Source: Zavarzinella sp.
GTDB lineage: Bacteria; Planctomycetota; Planctomycetia; Gemmatales; Gemmataceae
NCBI GenBank assembly: GCA_041399155.1
Contig: JAWKTI010000001.1
Span: 1,488,001 to 1,552,000, forward strand
Length of the DNA stretch: 64,000 bases
Direction: 5' to 3'
Every line of letters starts with the position of its first letter. Within the stretch, counting starts at the first letter, position 1. The position numbers were made by a program, and so were the translations under genes. Under the pieces are notes generated by a model. It made no database searches. It was not told where the DNA came from and saw only the letters and a list, made by a program, of their open reading frames with translations. Shown here piece by piece: positions 29,094 to 39,488 of the stretch.

Positions 29094-31682
29094 ATGAAGA
29101 AAATATGGTTAATTACTGCCTGCATGATAATGGCACCCACATTGACCGTGGGGGCACCAATCAACGAAAAAACCGCTCAGGCTCAGGCGGTACTGAAGAA
29201 ACATTGTTACCGTTGCCATGGTTTAGAAGGTGTTGCAGAAGGCGGATTCAACTATGTGATGGATATCTCCAGACTTGTGCAACGGGGAAAAGTAATCTCC
29301 GGAAAACCCCACGACTCCCCACTGTTCAAGAGAATCGCCAATGGCACGATGCCCCCATCAGATACGAAAGATGTCCTGAGTGCGGAAGAAAAGTCGTTGG
29401 TTGAAGAATGGATCGCTGGTGGGGCACTACCGCTGGCAAACGAAGCCCCACGCGGGAGAATTTCCAAAGAACAGATTAATAGCTGGATTCTGGCAGATCT
29501 GGAACAGCTCGAACCACGTTCCAGACGATTTCAGCGATATTTATCCTTGGAACATTTATGGAATGCAGGTGCAGGTGAAGATGAGTTGCGAACTTATCGC
29601 AATGCCCTGTACAAATCGATCAATTCATTGTCCTGGCACCCAAAAATTCGCAATCCGATTCCGATTGACCGGCAGGAAACTTTATTTCGTATCGACTTAC
29701 GCTGGTATCTTTGGGATGCCACATTGTGGAATCGCATTCTCGGTGAATACCCGTATGGAATTCTTGAAGAAACAAGTACGGCACGGTTAGTTTCGGTTTT
29801 CACTGCAACCAGAGTGCCAACGATTCGAGCTGATTGGTTTATTGCCACTGCCACCCGCCCACCACTCTATCAGGAGATTCTGCAATTACCTGGGAACCTG
29901 GCAGAACTGGAAAGGCAATTGCGCGTGGATCCAAACATCAATATTACCCAGGAACGGGTGATGCGGGTGGCATTCAATGGATCCGGGATTGCCAAAAACA
30001 ATCGCGTGCTGGAACGACACGATGCTGCCCACGGCTACTATTGGCGAACTTATGATTTTGAAGATATTCCACAGAATCTGATTGATCGTGGGCTGTTGGC
30101 CCCGGATCGAAGGAACGTCTTTGCATACCCGCTGGGACCAGGAAGTGTGGAAAATACCTTTTTGCATGCAGGTGGGGAGGCAATTTTCAGTTTACCGAAC
30201 GGCCTTCAAGGCTACTACATCATGAATGATGCTAACAATCGACTGGATAAAGCGCCTGTTGCAATTGTCAGCGATCCGAAACGACCGGATCGCGCTGTGG
30301 AACTGGGTATTTCCTGCATGGGTTGCCATAGCACGGGCATACTGCCTAAGGCAGATCAGATGCATAATCACCTGTTAAAGAACAGCAAGGGAGTACCAAA
30401 ACAGGACCGAGAAATTGCGATGGCGCTATACCCTTCTGCAAAAGTTTCTACTGCTCAGATGGAAGAAGATTCTAAGCAGTTCCTGACAGCATTAAAACTA
30501 ACAGGAAATCAGGTTACACGACTCGAAACGACAATTGGAGTCACCTTACGCTATGAAGCGGATATTGATGCCTCCACTGCTGCTGCGGAAGCTGGAATGA
30601 CTCTGGAAGATTTTCGCAACCAGATCGGCAAACATGAATTACTCAGTCGAGCGCTCGGTTCGCTCCTAATCCCGGGTGGGACTGTTTCACGGATTGTTTG
30701 GATCCAAACATTTGGCGACCTGGTTCGCGATTTCAAGCTTGGTACACTGTTTCAGGCGAATCAAATTGGAGCAGCTCTGCCAGACAACACCGGAGAGTTG
30801 GATCCACTAGAAGTAACCTCTGGCCATTTGAACGCAGCCGTTTTCAGCGAAGGTGGCAAAACAGCCATCATTGCTGATGCAAACCGTACTTTGCGAATTT
30901 TTGATGTTCAGGGCAACCGCACCAAAAGGAGTCTGACGGGTCATACTGCTTCGGTCTGGTGCGTCGCCCACCACGAGAAAACAAACCGAATTTTATCTGG
31001 TAGTATGGATGGCACCTCCCGCTACTGGGATGCAGATAACGGTGATACTCTTCAAGTGCTTCAGGGGCATTCCGGTCTGGTAAGTGCCGTAGCCTTTACC
31101 GATGACGGCTGGCATGGACTGACAGGTGGGATTGATGGCTGGGTAATTCTGTGGGATCTTCGCACAGGTAAGGAAATCCGACGCTGGAAAGGTCCTATGA
31201 AATATATTCAAGCGATTGCGGTACAACCACGTGGAAAGTCGGCATTACTAGCGTCTGGCCGAACAATTTACCACTGGGATTTTGACAATGGTAAAGTAAT
31301 TCAGGAGTATGCGGGATCCTCAGCGAACATCAGTTGTGTTGCATTTGGCAAAAACGGCAAACATTGGTTTACAGGTGGTGATGATGGAACAATCCAACAG
31401 TGGACTTCCGGCAACACTAGAGCAACGAATACCTATCGGGCACACACAGGCCCTGTTAGTTCCATTGAAGAATCCGCAAACGGCAAATGGCTGGCGAGTT
31501 GTGGCAGCGACCGCACGGTGCGGCTCTGGCATGCAGGCCAGCAAAAAGAACTTGCTGTATTTCAAAAACATTCGAGTGCGGTTGCACATGTAAACTTTAC
31601 CCCCACTGGCAGGCAAACCGTCAGTGCCGACCGCCAGGGAAATGTGCTTATTTGGAATCTTGCCAAATGGGTAGAAAAATAG
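29094..31682 (+). CDS. Planctomycete cytochrome c protein with WD40 propeller
   Basis: An 862-residue exported protein: signal peptide (to about residue 20, LTVGAP), an N-terminal heme c domain with CYRCH (38-42) and a downstream GTMPPSD loop supplying the likely methionine ligand, a middle of about 400 residues with a second CxxCH (C408-H412, CMGCH), and a C-terminal WD40 propeller from about residue 575 with repeats ending in SRYWD, VILWDL, IQQWT, VRLWH and VLIWNL. Two heme sites on one chain with a propeller platform suggest a periplasmic redox scaffold. It stands alone on the plus strand. Confidence 0.85.
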   Translation: MKKIWLITACMIMAPTLTVGAPINEKTAQAQAVLKKHCYRCHGLEGVAEGGFNYVMDISRLVQRGKVISGKPHDSPLFKRIANGTMPPSDTKDVLSAEEKSLVEEWIAGGALPLANEAPRGRISKEQINSWILADLEQLEPRSRRFQRYLSLEHLWNAGAGEDELRTYRNALYKSINSLSWHPKIRNPIPIDRQETLFRIDLRWYLWDATLWNRILGEYPYGILEETSTARLVSVFTATRVPTIRADWFIATATRPPLYQEILQLPGNLAELERQLRVDPNINITQERVMRVAFNGSGIAKNNRVLERHDAAHGYYWRTYDFEDIPQNLIDRGLLAPDRRNVFAYPLGPGSVENTFLHAGGEAIFSLPNGLQGYYIMNDANNRLDKAPVAIVSDPKRPDRAVELGISCMGCHSTGILPKADQMHNHLLKNSKGVPKQDREIAMALYPSAKVSTAQMEEDSKQFLTALKLTGNQVTRLETTIGVTLRYEADIDASTAAAEAGMTLEDFRNQIGKHELLSRALGSLLIPGGTVSRIVWIQTFGDLVRDFKLGTLFQANQIGAALPDNTGELDPLEVTSGHLNAAVFSEGGKTAIIADANRTLRIFDVQGNRTKRSLTGHTASVWCVAHHEKTNRILSGSMDGTSRYWDADNGDTLQVLQGHSGLVSAVAFTDDGWHGLTGGIDGWVILWDLRTGKEIRRWKGPMKYIQAIAVQPRGKSALLASGRTIYHWDFDNGKVIQEYAGSSANISCVAFGKNGKHWFTGGDDGTIQQWTSGNTRATNTYRAHTGPVSSIEESANGKWLASCGSDRTVRLWHAGQQKELAVFQKHSSAVAHVNFTPTGRQTVSADRQGNVLIWNLAKWVEK

Positions 31683-31764
31683 CTGGAATTCAGATTTGGC
31701 AGGTTTGACACAACATTTCGTAAAATAGCTCCACTCACACGCGTGATCATTTAGGAGCTTTTCG

Positions 31765-33969
31765 TTGACTAACAATTTCGGACAGGCGAACTTTACTATT
31801 CGACGTGGGCACCCACTGCCGATGGGGGTCAGTGAGTTAGCTGAAGGGCTGAATTTTGTCATTCATAGTCGACACGCAACCCAGGTTGTGCTGTATATCC
31901 AGCCATTAACCGGAGACGATCGGCCACTATTGCATGTGGAATTGGATGTAGATACAAATCGTACAGGCGCCCATTGGCATGTGCAGATCGTTGGTCTGCC
32001 CACAAGTGGTTTTCGCTATAGCTGGCTGATCGACGGCCCGCTGGGCACATTTCACCGATTTGATCCCACCCAGCACCTTGTAGATCCTTACGCAGCAATC
32101 CTTTCTGATGCATCAGGCTGGGGCACCACCTGTGAAGTCGATCGCCATTCGACAAATCGCCGTGGAATTTACATTCCGGCGATACATTTCGACTGGCAGG
32201 ATGATATTCGTCCGAATACACCAATGCCGGACAGCATTGTGTATGAACTTCATGTGCGTGGTTTTACGTGCCATCCGAGTGCCGGGGTTGCCCACCCGGG
32301 AACGTTTGCTGGTTTGGTTGAAAAAATTCCATACCTAAAGAAGCTTGGTATCACAGCAGTAGAACTGCTGCCAATCCATGAATTTGACGAGTGCGACTGC
32401 CCTTTTCAGAACCCGGAAACTGGCGAATACAACAGAAACTATTGGGGTTACAATTCACTGGCATTTTTCGCACCAAAAGCAGCTTACGCTGCTACAGCTG
32501 CACAGCACGGCCAGTTTCATGAATTCCGAGATATGGTGAAGGCGTTTCACGATGCAGGGATAGAAGTGTGGCTGGATGTTGTTTTCAATCACACTGGGGA
32601 AGCGGATGACCGCGGCCGCACATTTTCTTTTCGTGGGCTCGATAATTCCATCTATTACATGCTGACCAAAGATGGTCGATATCAGAATTTCACTGGTTGT
32701 GGAAATACGGTTAATTGCAACCACCCCATTGTGCGCAATATGATCCTCGATTGTCTGCGTTTCTGGGTTGGAGAAATGCATATTGATGGGTTCCGATTTG
32801 ATCTCGCCAGTATTTTCGGGCGAGATGCGGATGGGAATGTTATTAACCACCCACCGATTGTGGAAATGATTACGGAAGATGGCCTGTTGCGCGATACGAA
32901 ATTAGTTGCTGAGCCGTGGGATGCGGTGGGACTGCAGCACGTTGGCAATTTTCCATACGGTTCCCGCTGGAGTGAATGGAACGATCATTATCGGGATCAA
33001 ATTCGCCAATTCTGGCGGGGAGATTTCGGAACTTTACCACTGCTTGCCACTCGGATCTGTGGAAGTAGTGATCTTTATCAATGGAATGGCCGTAACCCTT
33101 GTCATAGTGTGAATTTTATCACCTCCCACGATGGTTTTACCTTAAATGATCTGGTGAGCTACAACCATAAACACAATATGGCCAACGGAGAGCAGAACCG
33201 GGATGGGATGAATGAAAACTATTCATGGAACTGTGGCATTGAAGGAGAAACCAGTGATGAGCAGATTTTGCGATTGAGAACCCGCCAGGCAAAGAACTTT
33301 TTTGCTACCTTGATGCTGTCACAAGGAGTACCGATGTTCGTGGCTGGTGATGAGTTTTTACGCACCCAGCAAGGAAATAATAATGCCTGGTGCCAGGATA
33401 ATGAATTCAGTTGGGTTGACTGGAATCTCACAGAAAAAAATTCTGGCATGCTGCGCTTTGTTCAGGAGATGATTCAGTTTCGCAAAAGACATCCTGTGTT
33501 GCGTAGAAATTCATACTTTCGGGGAGAATTATCTACTGTAAAAATGCCTTCTTCCATAGCAATCGACCCAAAAGCAGAAAAACTCCCATCACCACCACAA
33601 CCAAGTAGTCTCCCACGTCAGGCGGATATCCACTGGCACGGACTGGAACCATATCAACCCGAATTCAGTGCTTACTCAAGGATGATCGCATATTCTCTGG
33701 ATGGGCGATTTTCAGGCAGAGAAGATATTCTTGGAAATCAGCCAGATCACGATTTATACGTGGCTATTAATGGCGATGACACTGCCCACGCATTCCGCAT
33801 CCCACCATCACCACAAGGATTTTCCTGGAAGAGAATTGTCGATACGGCCCTGGATTCACCCAACGATATCCTTGCTGAAAGCAGTGAAGAATTGATCGCT
33901 GTGGATGCTCGTTATGTGGTTGCAGCATACTCTTTGATTGTGTTGATTTCAGATCAACAGAATGATTGA
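31765..33969 (+). CDS. glgX: Glycogen debranching enzyme / isoamylase
   Basis: A 734-residue GH13 enzyme that hydrolyses alpha-1,6 branches in glycogen limit dextrin. An N-terminal CBM48-type domain (NFVIHSRHATQVVLYIQP, FRYSWLIDGP) precedes the catalytic barrel: VYELHVRGFTCHPS, DVVFNHTGE, nucleophile D346 in GFRFDLAS, acid/base E383 in AEPWD, and D456 in TSHDGFTLND. The start is TTG at 31765, preceded by TAGGAG at the right distance. A stretch near residues 590-615 (KMPSSIAIDPKAEKLPSPPQ) is a low-complexity insert in the C-terminal part. The gene stands alone and converges with the phosphatase gene. Confidence 0.9.
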   Translation: MTNNFGQANFTIRRGHPLPMGVSELAEGLNFVIHSRHATQVVLYIQPLTGDDRPLLHVELDVDTNRTGAHWHVQIVGLPTSGFRYSWLIDGPLGTFHRFDPTQHLVDPYAAILSDASGWGTTCEVDRHSTNRRGIYIPAIHFDWQDDIRPNTPMPDSIVYELHVRGFTCHPSAGVAHPGTFAGLVEKIPYLKKLGITAVELLPIHEFDECDCPFQNPETGEYNRNYWGYNSLAFFAPKAAYAATAAQHGQFHEFRDMVKAFHDAGIEVWLDVVFNHTGEADDRGRTFSFRGLDNSIYYMLTKDGRYQNFTGCGNTVNCNHPIVRNMILDCLRFWVGEMHIDGFRFDLASIFGRDADGNVINHPPIVEMITEDGLLRDTKLVAEPWDAVGLQHVGNFPYGSRWSEWNDHYRDQIRQFWRGDFGTLPLLATRICGSSDLYQWNGRNPCHSVNFITSHDGFTLNDLVSYNHKHNMANGEQNRDGMNENYSWNCGIEGETSDEQILRLRTRQAKNFFATLMLSQGVPMFVAGDEFLRTQQGNNNAWCQDNEFSWVDWNLTEKNSGMLRFVQEMIQFRKRHPVLRRNSYFRGELSTVKMPSSIAIDPKAEKLPSPPQPSSLPRQADIHWHGLEPYQPEFSAYSRMIAYSLDGRFSGREDILGNQPDHDLYVAINGDDTAHAFRIPPSPQGFSWKRIVDTALDSPNDILAESSEELIAVDARYVVAAYSLIVLISDQQND

Positions 33970-33993
33970 CAGGATTACCTGTAAAACAGAAAA

Positions 33994-35607
33994 TCAGGCC
34001 TTCTTCGCCCCCGGCATACCCGCTTCTACAACAAAAGACGCCCTCGTAACAACGTTACCATTGGGTTTCAGCACATCTTCTGCAACCACATAATCACTGG
34101 TCCAAGTTTCGGGAGTAACCACACATCGGACATAGCCACGTTGCATGTTCAAAAACTGTACACAGGGGTTATCTTTCAAAAACTGATCGACAAGCGGTAT
34201 CTCTTTCAAACCATTGCCACCAGAACTGATGCTCGTTGCCACAAATTCTGTTGCGACGACTGGGGCATCGTGCTGTCGATCATCCACCCTTAAATTATTA
34301 ACCCAGTTGGAATGAATATCACCCGTGAGTACTACTGGATTCGGCACTTTTCTGTCTGAAATAAATTTCATCAATTCCATTCGTTCGTGAGCTGCACCCG
34401 GCCATTGATCCATTGAAAATCCTTCTCGTGTACCGGATTTCAGATGCACCATCCCCATCATTACCTGTTGAGCAAGTACATTCCATGTTGAGGTAGATCT
34501 CAACAGTCCTGCATCAAGCCAATTTCGTTGTTTTCTACCCAGCAAAGAATTCGTTTTCTTCAAGGCTTCTTCGTTCAACGGTTTCAAGCCATCTTTATTG
34601 GGTTGATCGGTGCGATATTGTCTGGTGTCCAGAACAAAAAAGTCGGCCAGATTTCCGAAAGAAGCTGAACGATACAATAACATATCTGGTCCAGTGGGTA
34701 GAGCACGCGGTCGCAGTGGCATCATTTCGTAGTAAGCCTGGTAAGCTGCAGCTCTCTGCACCAGAAAATCGACTGGATCAGCTTGCTTTTTATCACCCCG
34801 TTGTTCTTCCTGAATGTCATTGGCATAATTGTTGTCGAATTCATGATCATCCCAGGTAACAAACCAGGGGCACAGTGCATGCATACCATTCAATAACGGA
34901 TCTGCCCGGTATTGTGCATGACGCTCTCGATAGTCTGCCAGGGTCTGTATTTTCCTGTCTTTTGGTCCGGAATGCTTTCGCACGGTCTTTGCTTTGGGAT
35001 TGTGTGGGTATTCGTAAATGTAATCACCCAGGTGAAACACCAGGTCCAACTCATCTTTTGCCATTTGCTCATAGGCAGTGTATAGTCCTTGTTCGTAGTG
35101 TTGGCAGGAAGCAAATGCAAAGCGAAGTTTATTGGGAGTTGCCGCTTTTTCCGGCATGGTCCTGGTGCGTCCAATAATACTGCTGGCATCACCACAATGA
35201 AAGCGATACCAGTACCACCGGTCGGGCTTTAAACCGGTGGGAATCACATGAACGGAGTGGCCTAGTTGTGGTGTTGCAATTGCCTCACCTTTCGCCACCA
35301 CCTTCTTCATCCTGTCGTCTTCCGCAATTTCCCAGAGCACGGAAACCGGCTGGGTGGGCATACCACCATCGGGTAGTAATGGTTTTGGAGCAAGTTTCGT
35401 CCACAGAACAACGCTTTTTGAATCAGGATCGCCAGAAGCAACGCCCAATGAAAAAGGATCTGATTCAAAAGTCATTTTTCGCACTTGACCAAAAACTTGC
35501 TCCTGGAATAACGGCAAGCTTGCCAGCGCAGTTGTGTATTGAAGAAATAAGCGTCGGCTAAGTCCACCTTCTGCTTTGATTGCTTGTTCAATCAGAGTTC
35601 GGTCCAT
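33994..35607 (-). CDS. phoD: PhoD-type alkaline phosphatase / phosphodiesterase
   Basis: A metal-dependent phosphoesterase of the PhoD family, exported by Tat (SRRLFLQYTTALASLPLF) to release phosphate from organic esters. Seen are the N-terminal Ig-like domain (PFSLGVASGDPDSKSVVLWTKL), the metal-site strand LRFAFASCQHYEQGLYTAY, FHLGDYIYEY, TWDDHEFDNNYAND, LTGDIHSNWVNNL and VATEFVATSISSGG. The frame extends to 35670, but ATG 35607 (with GGGAA upstream) gives the better leader spacing; ATG 35619 is also possible. About 537 residues, a normal length. Confidence 0.88.
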   Translation of the reverse strand: MDRTLIEQAIKAEGGLSRRLFLQYTTALASLPLFQEQVFGQVRKMTFESDPFSLGVASGDPDSKSVVLWTKLAPKPLLPDGGMPTQPVSVLWEIAEDDRMKKVVAKGEAIATPQLGHSVHVIPTGLKPDRWYWYRFHCGDASSIIGRTRTMPEKAATPNKLRFAFASCQHYEQGLYTAYEQMAKDELDLVFHLGDYIYEYPHNPKAKTVRKHSGPKDRKIQTLADYRERHAQYRADPLLNGMHALCPWFVTWDDHEFDNNYANDIQEEQRGDKKQADPVDFLVQRAAAYQAYYEMMPLRPRALPTGPDMLLYRSASFGNLADFFVLDTRQYRTDQPNKDGLKPLNEEALKKTNSLLGRKQRNWLDAGLLRSTSTWNVLAQQVMMGMVHLKSGTREGFSMDQWPGAAHERMELMKFISDRKVPNPVVLTGDIHSNWVNNLRVDDRQHDAPVVATEFVATSISSGGNGLKEIPLVDQFLKDNPCVQFLNMQRGYVRCVVTPETWTSDYVVAEDVLKPNGNVVTRASFVVEAGMPGAKKA

Positions 35608-35725
35608 TATATTTCCCATATTTGTTTGATGAAACGTGCTCTTCAGTGATGTCAAGTGTACCGTAATCACATTGAAGGATTGCGAAAAAATGGTGAAGTT
35701 TCCGCTTGTTTAAGTGAGAATTGCT

Positions 35726-37729
35726 TCATTTTTTCTTTGCTGGTGGGGCTGTAACTGCTATTTCCAGCGGTTTCGACCAGATTTGGATTGGTTTGCCGCC
35801 CACTTTTGTGGTACCACGAACCGCAACATGATATTTTCCGGTAGGAATATTTGCCGGAAAAGCGATAGTGCTCTCAGAACTGGACGTTTTTGGAGCAATT
35901 GGTTTCATTACTGCCTTCAAATTGGGAACATTTCCTTCAACGGTGAACACCATATTTTCTGTTAATGGAATCCCAGTTAGCGATAATTTCAGCACCGTAT
36001 TCCCACCATGAGCAACACTGGCAGGAATAAATTCTGCTGTTAATTGAGGAGATTCTGGTAGAACACCGATTACCAGATCATCTCCGTACACAAAGAGGGG
36101 TTGCTGCAATGCAGGATAACGTGTCGCCAGCACAGATAACGTATTTACCCGCTTTTTGACTAATTTTCCGTCAATCATTGCGGAAGCAATCAAATTGACA
36201 GGGTACACTCCTGGTTTGGTATCAGGAGTTACGGAAACGGGTAAAAAACTGCTGGCTATACCAGCAGCGTACGGAGTGGTTTCCAATAAAGTCCTCCCTT
36301 TGATCACGGGATTGGCTTCGATTTCCAATGTAATTGGACCAGCAAATCCCGTGCGGGTTACCTTGCTGACAGGCAGCGACCCGATCTGGTTTTTTCCGAT
36401 CGCCAATTGATCTATCAGTACTTCTACTTCAAAATCTGCGGTAGAATCGGCGATCTTCAAAAGATACACTTCCGCATCTCCGTGAAGGTAGTTCTGGTGT
36501 TCTGCGATCACCAAATAATCACCATCTGCTGGACATGTGAAATCAATCGTCGCTGGGATCTTTACCGGATCACTTTGCTGAATTACTTTTTTGTTCGAAT
36601 CAGCAATCTGGAGAAAAACTTCGCAAGTGGAGCCCATATTATACGTTTCTGCGACGAGTTGGTATTTTCTGCCTTTTTTGCCAGCGAATCGAAAATAGTC
36701 CTTGTCGCCTTTGGTTTGAAATTTGCCACTGACTTCGGAAGGAATTGAGATTGACTGGCCTTGTTCTGGAATATTATTCGGTTCTTTTTCTGCCAGAGCT
36801 GGAAAGTCACGCACTAAAACTGGGACAGGCCAGCCTGAATGAACCGTTTTCTGAGAGATCTGTTGTGCAAAAAACTCCTGTTTCAATTGAACTGTTGTTG
36901 CTGGAGTCATCACAGCGGATTCACTTGTAAACGCAATCGAAGTTTGTTGGTTTGGGTTCGCACTTAACGGAAAAGCGGTCTGAAAGACAGGGCAATTGCA
37001 GATTCGCAAATGGTAGAACCAATCGGCACCTCCAAGATGCCGACTATCTCGAACTTCCACTGCATAATCCCCATCCTTCGGAAATTGAAATTGCAGGCGG
37101 GCATCACCCTGAAGGCCAGGTTGATCGTCGCTATAGATACCAGGAATACTGTTGCCTGTGGCTATGTCATACAAACGAATCAGTGGATCCAATGGTGAGC
37201 CAATTCGGATGGCAAAACAATCAAAAGTAAGCCAGTCTCCTTTTTTCGCTTGGAATTGAAAATAGTGGCTTTGCTCTGCTGCAATCTTACCATGAGTTAA
37301 TGTTGGCACGGGAATCTTTTGGGCGGTAGAAAGTGTGCGATTCTGGTTGTTGGCCTCAACCACAGCGAAATCATCAATCAGCAGTATCTGTGGGCTTGAA
37401 ATCCCCACTTTGGTGAGTACCCGAACAGAACCAAGTCCGATTTCGACAGTTGGGGCGGGCTGAATTTCAACTTCTAACGTGGTTGCCGTTGCTGCGATTA
37501 CCTTATTCGTTGAGGCAAAATTTGTGTAAACGGCCAATGTATCCGCTAGATTGGTCCCACTGAACTTCATCCGATTCGGTTTTCCACGCTGGATTGCATA
37601 AACACCTTTGTTAAGTGTGGGATCCTGAGGATTACCCACTGGTGTGGGTTTTGGCTGACTGAAAACAGTAGCACTGTGGGATACAGTAAAAAGCAGAATG
37701 AAAAAAATGGTCAATCGGTGGGAAATCAT
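35726..37729 (-). CDS. Secreted protein with PPC (pre-peptidase C-terminal) domains
   Basis: A 667-residue exported protein with signal peptide MISHRLTIFFILLFTVSHS-ATVFSQ. It has an N-terminal IPT/TIG-like segment (GVYAIQRGKPNRMKFSGTNLAD) and at least two PPC-type beta-sandwich domains: one around AAEQSHYFQFQAKKGDWLTF to DGDYAVEVRDSR, and a second opening with the classic EKEPNNIPEQGQ and running to DGDYLVIAEHQNYLHGDAEVYLL. The rest is Ig-like. No catalytic domain is present. Proteins of this build are common on planctomycete surfaces. Function unknown. Confidence 0.8.
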   Translation of the reverse strand: MISHRLTIFFILLFTVSHSATVFSQPKPTPVGNPQDPTLNKGVYAIQRGKPNRMKFSGTNLADTLAVYTNFASTNKVIAATATTLEVEIQPAPTVEIGLGSVRVLTKVGISSPQILLIDDFAVVEANNQNRTLSTAQKIPVPTLTHGKIAAEQSHYFQFQAKKGDWLTFDCFAIRIGSPLDPLIRLYDIATGNSIPGIYSDDQPGLQGDARLQFQFPKDGDYAVEVRDSRHLGGADWFYHLRICNCPVFQTAFPLSANPNQQTSIAFTSESAVMTPATTVQLKQEFFAQQISQKTVHSGWPVPVLVRDFPALAEKEPNNIPEQGQSISIPSEVSGKFQTKGDKDYFRFAGKKGRKYQLVAETYNMGSTCEVFLQIADSNKKVIQQSDPVKIPATIDFTCPADGDYLVIAEHQNYLHGDAEVYLLKIADSTADFEVEVLIDQLAIGKNQIGSLPVSKVTRTGFAGPITLEIEANPVIKGRTLLETTPYAAGIASSFLPVSVTPDTKPGVYPVNLIASAMIDGKLVKKRVNTLSVLATRYPALQQPLFVYGDDLVIGVLPESPQLTAEFIPASVAHGGNTVLKLSLTGIPLTENMVFTVEGNVPNLKAVMKPIAPKTSSSESTIAFPANIPTGKYHVAVRGTTKVGGKPIQIWSKPLEIAVTAPPAKKK

Positions 37730-37789
37730 CGCCGTACTCTCCAGTCTTGGGCGAGCAGGATTTTCGTGTATTACGATGATACAATTTCT

Positions 37790-39400
37790 CTACTTGTTAT
37801 CAATACGCTCCACCACTGCAATATCACACAGTCCCCAGGGGGTTTCACCGATCAAACCATCCAACCAGCGAAAGCCAGTGCCCTGGTGGCGGGCAGGCAT
37901 CGCTTCCGTCACTTTCATGTGCGGTGGTAAGACTTGCTTAAAGGTTTCTAATGAATGACTGTGGGTGAAGAGAACCAATGCTTTGCCATCGTTTTCAATT
38001 GCCATGACCAGTTTTTGAGAATGCTTCGATCGCAAACTTTGTAGATCATTGCGCCCTGTGTAAAAAGCCACGGAATCGACATTTCGCGGAAAACAATAAA
38101 CTTTTTCATCATCCGCACGCTGCAAACGCTGGGCAACGTTCTGCGGGCCCATTGGTGAACGTAATTCGGCGTACCACGGCACCACGACGTGGATAGCAAA
38201 TGCCAGAAAGATCCACGCAAAGGTGGTGCCGCCCTGAACCAGTTTTGTACGGTGGCGGCCAGAAAGTACCAGAAAATGCCCAAGTGCCAACATTAACGGT
38301 GGGAAGGCGGGCAGTATATAGGTGGGCAACTTACATCCGGACATCGAAAAAAAGAAAATGCACCACAACCCAGCCATCAGAAAAAATCCATGCTCTTTGG
38401 TGCGATAAGGAGTTTCATCAACCGCGCGAAAGATCCACTGACGAAAATAAATCAGCGGAAACAGAACTACAGTCGCTACGCTGCCTACCACAATTGGCAG
38501 GTAAAACCAAACCGGCTCAAGATGATCAAACGGCTTAATGAATCTGAGAATATTGTGTTCCCAGAAGAAATACCGCAAAAATACTGGCTCACGCAAGTAA
38601 ATCGCGAAATACCAGGGAAAGTTGATGATGCACAGGATTGCTGCCGCACCCAGCAAATGTTTGCGTGGGATTGAAGTAGCGTTGCCACTGATCCATCGAT
38701 AGGCAATTACCACGGGAAGGATGAGTAGCAGCGGAATTGGGCCTTTCGTGAGAATTCCTGCTCCCACTGCGGTGGCACCCAGATACCACCAGAACCGACG
38801 AAACTGTGGTGTGCGGATACTTTCGTAAATGCTTAACAGTCCTAGGGTTACGAAAAAAGTTAACAGACCATCCAGGACCAGCAATCGAGCAACACCAGTA
38901 AAACCTGGTATTACCGTTAGTAGCAATGCTCCCCACAGTGCAGCTCGCTCACCCAGACTCCTGCGACCGATCAAATAAATGCACAATATGGTCAGATGGA
39001 CTGCAATTGCTGGAATCAGGCGGGCAGCCGCTTCAGAAACACCAAAAATGTGGTAACTGATAGCCACCAACCAGTAAAACAGTGGGGGTTTATCAAGATA
39101 TGGTTCTCCTTGCAGGTGCGGCACCACCCAATCACCTGTGAGTACCATTTCACGGGGGATTTGGGCATATCGACCTTCATCAGGCTCTAACAAATAGTAA
39201 GAAATCGTTGGGTAAAGTAACAATCCAGGCAGAATGACCAACAGCACAATTGACGTAAGTTTTACCCTGCTAAGTGCTTGCGTTTCATTTTTGCATGGAA
39301 ACAGTACATTCTGCCAGAAATACGGACCCCATTCCCACAATTTTTTCGGTGCATCCATGGTAGCAATCTCATCCACATCCTGTTTCACAGAATTGTTCAC
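37790..39400 (-). CDS. GT39-family membrane glycosyltransferase (ArnT/PMT-like)
   Basis: A 536-residue polytopic membrane protein of the GT-C fold, using a polyprenyl-phosphate sugar donor. The first external loop carries LEPDEGRYAQIPREM, which holds the acidic residues typical of ArnT-like enzymes, followed by YLDKPPLFYWLVA. About ten further hydrophobic helices and a short soluble C-terminal domain follow. The acceptor may be lipid A-like material or protein. ATG 39400 and ATG 39358 are both possible starts. It lies 61 bases from the PPC-protein gene on the same strand. Confidence 0.85.
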   Translation of the reverse strand: MNNSVKQDVDEIATMDAPKKLWEWGPYFWQNVLFPCKNETQALSRVKLTSIVLLVILPGLLLYPTISYYLLEPDEGRYAQIPREMVLTGDWVVPHLQGEPYLDKPPLFYWLVAISYHIFGVSEAAARLIPAIAVHLTILCIYLIGRRSLGERAALWGALLLTVIPGFTGVARLLVLDGLLTFFVTLGLLSIYESIRTPQFRRFWWYLGATAVGAGILTKGPIPLLLILPVVIAYRWISGNATSIPRKHLLGAAAILCIINFPWYFAIYLREPVFLRYFFWEHNILRFIKPFDHLEPVWFYLPIVVGSVATVVLFPLIYFRQWIFRAVDETPYRTKEHGFFLMAGLWCIFFFSMSGCKLPTYILPAFPPLMLALGHFLVLSGRHRTKLVQGGTTFAWIFLAFAIHVVVPWYAELRSPMGPQNVAQRLQRADDEKVYCFPRNVDSVAFYTGRNDLQSLRSKHSQKLVMAIENDGKALVLFTHSHSLETFKQVLPPHMKVTEAMPARHQGTGFRWLDGLIGETPWGLCDIAVVERIDNK

Positions 39401-39488
39401 AAATTTGGTTTTCCGTCAATCCGACTACGAGTTGGGTTGTCATAACCGACCGATTGTGGTTATCTACATCAAAAATTGTGGATTGAAT

